DNA of 17,246 bases from DASZHC01 sp035938215. GTDB lineage: Bacteria; Verrucomicrobiota; Verrucomicrobiia; Chthoniobacterales; JAFAMB01. Location: positions 1-17,246 of the forward strand of contig DASZHC010000124.1 in assembly GCA_035938215.1 (NCBI GenBank). Reading direction: 5' to 3'. The position numbers and the translations under genes are program-made. The notes under the pieces are model-generated. The model was not told where the DNA came from. It saw only the letters and a list, made by a program, of their open reading frames with translations, and searched no databases. Positions 14,161 through 17,246 of the stretch are shown in pieces (positions within the stretch are counted from its first letter, which is position 1; each line of letters opens with the position of its first letter).

Positions 14161-14904
14161 ATGAGTTATTCCCCCCTGACACCACTTGATGGTCGGATTG
14201 CGGTCGTTACCGGAGGCGCGCGCGGAATCGGTTTTGAGAGTGCCAAAGCATTAAAAGAGAGCGGCGCGATCGTCCCCATCGTAGACATCAACCCGGAGGC
14301 CGGGACAAAAGCAGCCAGACAACTGGAGGTCGATCTGACTCAATCCAACCAGGTAACCAAGTTAGCAACCGACATTCGTTCCAAATACGGACGCATCGAC
14401 GTTGCGTTCAATAACGCCGGGATAGCTGTCAACGTGCCTTCCGAAGAATGCAGCGACGAGGATTGGCATAAGGTTATCAACATCAATTTAAGCGCGGTTT
14501 TCTATTGTTGCCGGGAATTCGGCAAGATGATGCTTGCACAGGGAAGCGGAAGCATCATCAACACGGCTTCCATGTCCGGGATTATCTCCAACACACCGCA
14601 GCCTCAGGCCGCATACAACGCCTCAAAAGCCGCTGTGATCATGCTAACCAAATCGCTGGCGGGCGAATGGGCCAAGCGCGGAGTGCGTGTCAACAGTATT
14701 TCGCCAGGTTATATCGGGACCGAGATGACCAAGCTGGGCATGTCCAATCCAGATTGGCATAAGGAATGGTTACACTTTACGCCCTTGGGTCGAGTAGGCG
14801 AACCAAGGGAAGTCGCTTCTGTAGTAGTATTTCTGGCTTCCGATGCGAGCAGCTATTTCACGGGAAGCAATCTCGTTGTGGATGGTGGATATACTTGTTG
14901 GTAA
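14161..14904 (+). CDS. SDR-family NAD-type sugar or polyol dehydrogenase
   Basis: A classical short-chain dehydrogenase/reductase of 247 residues acting in the cytoplasm. Cofactor motif TGGARGIG at 17-24; Asp42 at the end of the second strand (PIVDIN) points to NAD(H) rather than NADP(H). NNAG at 84-87, Asn109 in NINLSAVF, Ser139, Tyr152 and Lys156 (YNASK) form the complete catalytic set, and the C-terminus DGGYTCW resembles sorbitol, mannitol or sorbose reductase-like SDRs. I start at ATG 14161, because the TTG at 14119 adds 14 residues unlike the family. No strong ribosome binding site is visible before it. It is convergent with the LacI repressor gene and lies among sugar-uptake genes, so a role in sugar or sugar-acid oxidation is likely; substrate unknown. 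Confidence 0.93.
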   Translation: MSYSPLTPLDGRIAVVTGGARGIGFESAKALKESGAIVPIVDINPEAGTKAARQLEVDLTQSNQVTKLATDIRSKYGRIDVAFNNAGIAVNVPSEECSDEDWHKVININLSAVFYCCREFGKMMLAQGSGSIINTASMSGIISNTPQPQAAYNASKAAVIMLTKSLAGEWAKRGVRVNSISPGYIGTEMTKLGMSNPDWHKEWLHFTPLGRVGEPREVASVVVFLASDASSYFTGSNLVVDGGYTCW

Positions 14905-14918
14905 AAGCTCGGGCGCCG

Positions 14919-15069
14919 ACGGCTGCGTTCCGCTCGCAGCCGTTGCGGCGATGATCGGTGGAGGCTTGGAGGTCTGCGGTCCCTCGCAGCCGTGGCTGGC
15001 CGCAAATTGAAACCGTTTTCACGGCACCAACGGAGCGTTGTTGAAATCGGCGGACCGCAGCTGCGAGAG
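14919..15069. repeat. Cluster of CTGCG...CGCAG palindromic units between convergent genes
   Basis: Between the SDR and LacI stops are related units: a 9-base-pair hairpin ACGGCTGCG/CGCAGCCGT (14919-14943), a second CTGCGGTCCCTCGCAG (14974-14989), and a third, reverse-oriented block GGACCGCAGCTGCGAG (15052-15067) whose 9-mer GGACCGCAG is the exact complement of CTGCGGTCC in the second. They may serve as a two-way terminator, or be REP-like repeats. Confidence 0.6.
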
Positions 15070-15079
15070 ACTCTACAAC

Positions 15080-16120
15080 TCAGCTTTTCTTCCAGATCCT
15101 CTTTTCCGACGATTCCCGAATAATAAGCGTGGATTTCAGAACGATATGTAGAGAAGGATCAACGGTTTCCTTGGATCGCATTTTCATAAGCTGTTCGGCG
15201 GCGATTGAACCCATCGCGTCGGCCGGTTGTTCGACGACGGTAAGCGGCTTTTGGAGATGCGGCGCCGCATCGAAATCGTCCCAGCCTATCAGCGCGATGT
15301 CCCCAGGAATCATCAATCCTTTTTCCTTGAGAGCATTCAATGCTCCTATCACCAGCAAATTGTTCATGACGATCAAGGCTGTCGGACGATGGTTGCGTTC
15401 GAGCAGCTTTTTCGTTGCATGATAGCCCGCTTCGACGCCGACATCGACGGCATCTACAACCAGGGATTCATCGAATGTGATGTGGCGTTCCAGCAAAGCT
15501 CGGCGATAGCCTTCAATTCGACCCGTCATCGAATCCAAGGCCTTTCGTCCGACAATTGCGCCAATGCGTTTATGCCCTAATTCAATGAAATGGGTTGTAG
15601 CTTCGTGGGCGGCTGCGACATTATCGCTGACTACCGTTGGTATCCTTGCTCCTTTTACGGCGCGATCGATGAAAACGGTGAGCATCCTGCCTCCGTAAAT
15701 TTCCTTGGTTGCCCGGCTCAACTCACCGGTTTCGCTCGCCGTGGGCGAAACGATAATTCCATCGACTCGATGTTCGAGGAGCGTCCTGGCATGATCCAGT
15801 TCATTCTCGACGCTTTCGTCGCTATCGCACACGATTACTTTACAGTCGTATCGCATGATGGCGGTTTCGACAGCCCGCACAATCCGGGCAAAGAATGAGT
15901 TACAAATGTTTCCGACGATCAGGCCAATGGTAAACGTTGAGCGCTGCTTCATGCTGCGCGCCAAAGCGTTTGGGTGGTAATTGAGCTGCCGTGCTGCCGC
16001 AACAACGCGGTCGCGCGTGGCTGCTGCGACTTTGCCATATCCGCCCAGGGCGCGACCGGCGGTCGCGACGGAAGTGCCGGCGCGTTGAGCTACGTCTCCC
16101 AGGGTAGCCAGCGGGCCCAT
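15080..16120 (-). CDS. LacI/GalR-family transcriptional repressor
   Basis: A 346-residue DNA-binding regulator of normal family length. The N-terminal helix-turn-helix spans about residues 5-25 (TLGDVAQRAGTSVATAGRAL), followed by the hinge helix YHPNALARSMKQRST (48-62), where the minor-groove leucine of LacI is a methionine. The periplasmic-binding-protein-like core begins at FTIGLIVGNICNSFFARIV and contains VDGIIVSPT, FIDRAV, ELGHKRIGAIVG, GYRRAL and IALIGWDDF, all usual for sugar-sensing members. ATG 16120 gives the standard N-terminus. It is convergent with the SDR gene and divergent from the gluconate-dehydrogenase-like operon; ACGT-centred palindromes in the shared upstream region suggest that it controls itself and that operon. 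The inducer is probably a sugar or sugar acid. Confidence 0.95.
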   Translation of the reverse strand: MGPLATLGDVAQRAGTSVATAGRALGGYGKVAAATRDRVVAAARQLNYHPNALARSMKQRSTFTIGLIVGNICNSFFARIVRAVETAIMRYDCKVIVCDSDESVENELDHARTLLEHRVDGIIVSPTASETGELSRATKEIYGGRMLTVFIDRAVKGARIPTVVSDNVAAAHEATTHFIELGHKRIGAIVGRKALDSMTGRIEGYRRALLERHITFDESLVVDAVDVGVEAGYHATKKLLERNHRPTALIVMNNLLVIGALNALKEKGLMIPGDIALIGWDDFDAAPHLQKPLTVVEQPADAMGSIAAEQLMKMRSKETVDPSLHIVLKSTLIIRESSEKRIWKKS

Positions 16121-16178
16121 GGTTCAGAAACTTTCAGTAATATCAACAAGATCTCCGGATCGAGATGCCCGGAAGAGC

Positions 16179-16190
16179 GCAAACGTTTTC
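16179..16190. promoter_or_regulatory. Candidate LacI-type operator facing the repressor gene
   Basis: GCAAACGTTTTC is palindromic at five of six pairs around a central CG, the usual form of LacI-family operators. It lies 59 bases before the repressor ATG and 12 bases downstream of a possible -10 box TATAAA (minus strand, 16203-16208), where bound repressor would block its own gene. No good -35 box was found. Confidence 0.5.
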
Positions 16191-16350
16191 ATCCAACAAT
16201 CATTTATACCCTGGTGCTCCACCGTAACAGCAGCAGAACAACCACTTTTTATAATGCATTCTTACCCTAAAAATCAAGTGCCAAATACACCTGGGCGGTT
16301 CGCTCGTGAAAAGCGGAGAAGATTTACCAAAAAGGATAAAAAGCATTTAA

Positions 16351-16378
16351 TTTTGCTTGCAGATTCGAAAAATAGAAT
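16351..16378 (+). promoter_or_regulatory. Candidate promoter of the GMC operon
   Basis: TTTTGC (16351-16356) and TAGAAT (16373-16378) are separated by 16 bases and lie in AT-rich DNA. Transcription would start near 16385, just before the operator at 16396. Both boxes are imperfect, so this is tentative. Confidence 0.3.
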
Positions 16379-16395
16379 GTTTGCTTCTCGGTGCT

Positions 16396-16407
16396 GAGAA
16401 CGTTCTC
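16396..16407. promoter_or_regulatory. Candidate LacI-type operator facing the GMC operon
   Basis: GAGAACGTTCTC is a perfect 12-base palindrome with central CG. It is the best operator-like site in the window, 17 bases downstream of the possible -10 box TAGAAT, and shares the AACGTT core with the site at 16179-16190. The adjacent LacI-family repressor is the obvious candidate to bind it. Confidence 0.55.
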
Positions 16408-16555
16408 CCCGATGAACCGTCACCTACGTCAAGAGATCCGTTATTCCGGCCGTTTCGCTGAGAATCTTTTTTATAGTCGCCGTCTGATTTCCGCCAAGGT
16501 TCAGAACTCTGCCGCGACTTTGTCGTTACCCCAGAATTTCATCGATTTTTGCAGG

Positions 16556-16562
16556 AAGGAGG
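16556..16562 (+). promoter_or_regulatory. Strong ribosome binding site for the subunit 3 gene
   Basis: AAGGAGG stands seven bases before ATG 16570. The frame that it opens is not the frame that carries the recognisable subunit 3 sequence, which is the main sign that this gene is damaged. Confidence 0.7.
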
Positions 16563-16569
16563 ATTTTCT

Positions 16570-16933
16570 ATGACTGATCCCCAGGCAGGACCAGATCCTC
16601 ACCGGTATGGAGCGGCTCGCGCTGCAGGGCGCAGCGGCGATCGAGACGGCAAAGACCGTCGCCGGCTCCGCGCCCGCCGAGCCTGCGCTGCAGCAGACCA
16701 GCGCGGAGATCGATCTCGATTTCTTTCCGTTGCTGGCCTTGCACACCCGCCAAGGCTTCTACTCCGACCCGATTTATGGCGGCAACAAAAACCGGGTCGG
16801 TTGGAAGTTAATCGGGTTCGAGGGTCCGGAGTCGCTGGCGGAAACCCACGCCGGGCGGTTTACGACCCTGCCGTTCTTCGCCGAACAACAAATTGATTGG
16901 GAGGAAGAAAAGAAGCATGGCTCAAAAGCGTAA
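16570..16933 (+). pseudogene. Gluconate 2-dehydrogenase subunit 3-like gene, N-terminus lost or frameshifted
   Basis: The family sequence lies in the frame ending at 16933: DFFPLLALHTRQGFYSDPIYGG then NKNRVGWKLIGFEGP, the hallmark of gluconate 2-dehydrogenase subunit 3, the small partner of GMC flavoproteins. Family members are usually about 150-250 residues with an N-terminal export signal; here at most about 120 residues can be read and no signal is present. The good ribosome binding site and ATG 16570 (MTDPQ) open a different frame; the coding frame is blocked by TGA at 16571-16573 and its first ATG, 16607, has no binding site. The simplest reading is a deletion of early sequence with a frame change soon after 16570. 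An assembly error is the alternative. The stop overlaps the GMC start by 17 bases, as in an operon. Confidence 0.7.
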
Positions 16934-17246
16934 ACCGGATCGGGTGGATGTGGTTATTGTTGGGACGGGAGCATCTGGCGCGACTGCGGCGAAGGTGCTT
17001 ACCGAGCGCGGAATGCACGTGGTGGCGCTTGAGCGCGGGCCATGGCGCAAACCTGAAAGCTTCGGTGGCGACGAACTGGCCAATGTCATCACTACAATCT
17101 ATGGCCCGACCCAATCCTTAACCCGCGCACCCTACGCGCGTCGGCAGGCGAAGAAGCCAAAATCAACCTTTTCTGTCCGGTACCACAGATGGTCGGTGGT
17201 GGTACGGTGCACTGGCAGGGCTGGTTGCCGCGCTTTACCGAGAGCG
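16917..17246 (+). CDS. GMC-family FAD oxidoreductase (gluconate dehydrogenase large-subunit-like), partial, with apparent frameshift
   Basis: The gene begins at ATG 16917 after GGAGGAA and runs off the window. The first frame encodes MAQKRKPDRVDVVIVGTGAS, with the FAD dinucleotide motif GTGASG at 16-21 and Glu39 in ALERGPW, then FGGDELANV. From about 17088-17093 the family sequence continues in the next frame: YNLWPDPILNPRT, FCPVPQMVGGGTVHWQGW and LPRFTES, typical of GMC flavoproteins paired with subunit 3. One base is missing relative to expectation near ATCAC; the original frame reads nonsense afterwards. Either the gene is a recent pseudogene or the base was lost in sequencing or assembly. 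Such enzymes oxidise sugars or sugar acids, usually outside the cytoplasm, passing electrons to a cytochrome. Confidence 0.85.
   Translation, partial: MAQKRKPDRVDVVIVGTGASGATAAKVLTERGMHVVALERGPWRKPESFGGDELANVITTIYGPTQSLTRAPYARRQAKKPKSTFSVRYHRWSVVVRCTGRAGCRALPRA

Larger units (their letters stand above)
16121..16569. other. Divergent regulatory region between LacI gene and GMC operon
   Basis: This 449-base AT-richer stretch has no convincing gene; the short frames in it match nothing I know. It holds two candidate LacI-type operators (16179-16190 and 16396-16407), each just downstream of a plausible -10 box for the gene it faces, and a strong ribosome binding site at its right end. Confidence 0.6.

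Noticed and set aside
14919..15069. CRISPR-like array
   Set aside because: Units are palindromic, unequal in spacing and partly reversed; there are no regular spacers and no cas genes.
16549..16896. 115-codon plus-strand frame with the strong ribosome binding site
   Set aside because: Beyond about five residues the translation is Arg/Ala/Gly-rich nonsense, while the recognisable subunit 3 sequence is in another frame, so it is treated as the start of a damaged gene and not a separate protein.

Overview
The window looks like accessory chromosomal DNA from a soil bacterium, most likely a Verrucomicrobium of the Chthoniobacterales type. This is inferred from the gene mix (Cys-less FmdB-like protein next to a PIN-PhoH protein, LacI regulators beside sugar genes, GMC/gluconate-dehydrogenase pair) and from interspersed GC-rich stem-loop repeats (core GGACGGCACGGAGGCCGTCC). 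No rRNA, tRNA, CRISPR array, phage gene or intact transposase was seen.

Layout. 1-2002: a small helical hypothetical protein (+), a glutathionyl-hydroquinone reductase (-) and a secreted hypothetical protein (+). 1999-5643: a minus-strand cassette for envelope glycan work, in transcription order a GT-C membrane glycosyltransferase, a PIG-L/LmbE deacetylase and a DPM1-like GT2. 5644-5943: a repeat cluster. 5944-11704: a minus-strand sugar operon, in transcription order an HpcH/HpaI aldolase, a collapsed MFS exporter pseudogene, an RbsC-type permease, an RbsA-type double ATPase and a MalE/GtsA-type solute-binding protein. 11829-13574: a plus-strand pair, a Cys-less FmdB-like protein and a PIN-PhoH ATPase. 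13575-14160: non-coding, repeat-bearing. 14161-16120: an SDR dehydrogenase (+) convergent with a LacI-family repressor (-). 16121-17246: a divergent regulatory region with two LacI-like operators, then the start of a gluconate-2-dehydrogenase-like operon (subunit 3 and GMC flavoprotein), both carrying reading-frame damage.

How it fits together. The right two thirds reads as a sugar or sugar-acid utilisation region: uptake, oxidation (SDR, GMC dehydrogenase) and retro-aldol cleavage, under a LacI-type repressor. The substrate cannot be named from sequence.

Most notable. The transporter joins a CUT1-type binding protein to a CUT2-type ATPase and permease. The MFS pseudogene has lost its N-terminus, its middle and its end, and both ends abut palindromic repeats. 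The GMC gene carries an apparent one-base frameshift. The LacI gene and the GMC operon share a divergent region with matching ACGT-centred palindromes. I did not find a convincing new defence or mobile system; the hybrid transporter and the repeat-linked gene decay are the best leads.
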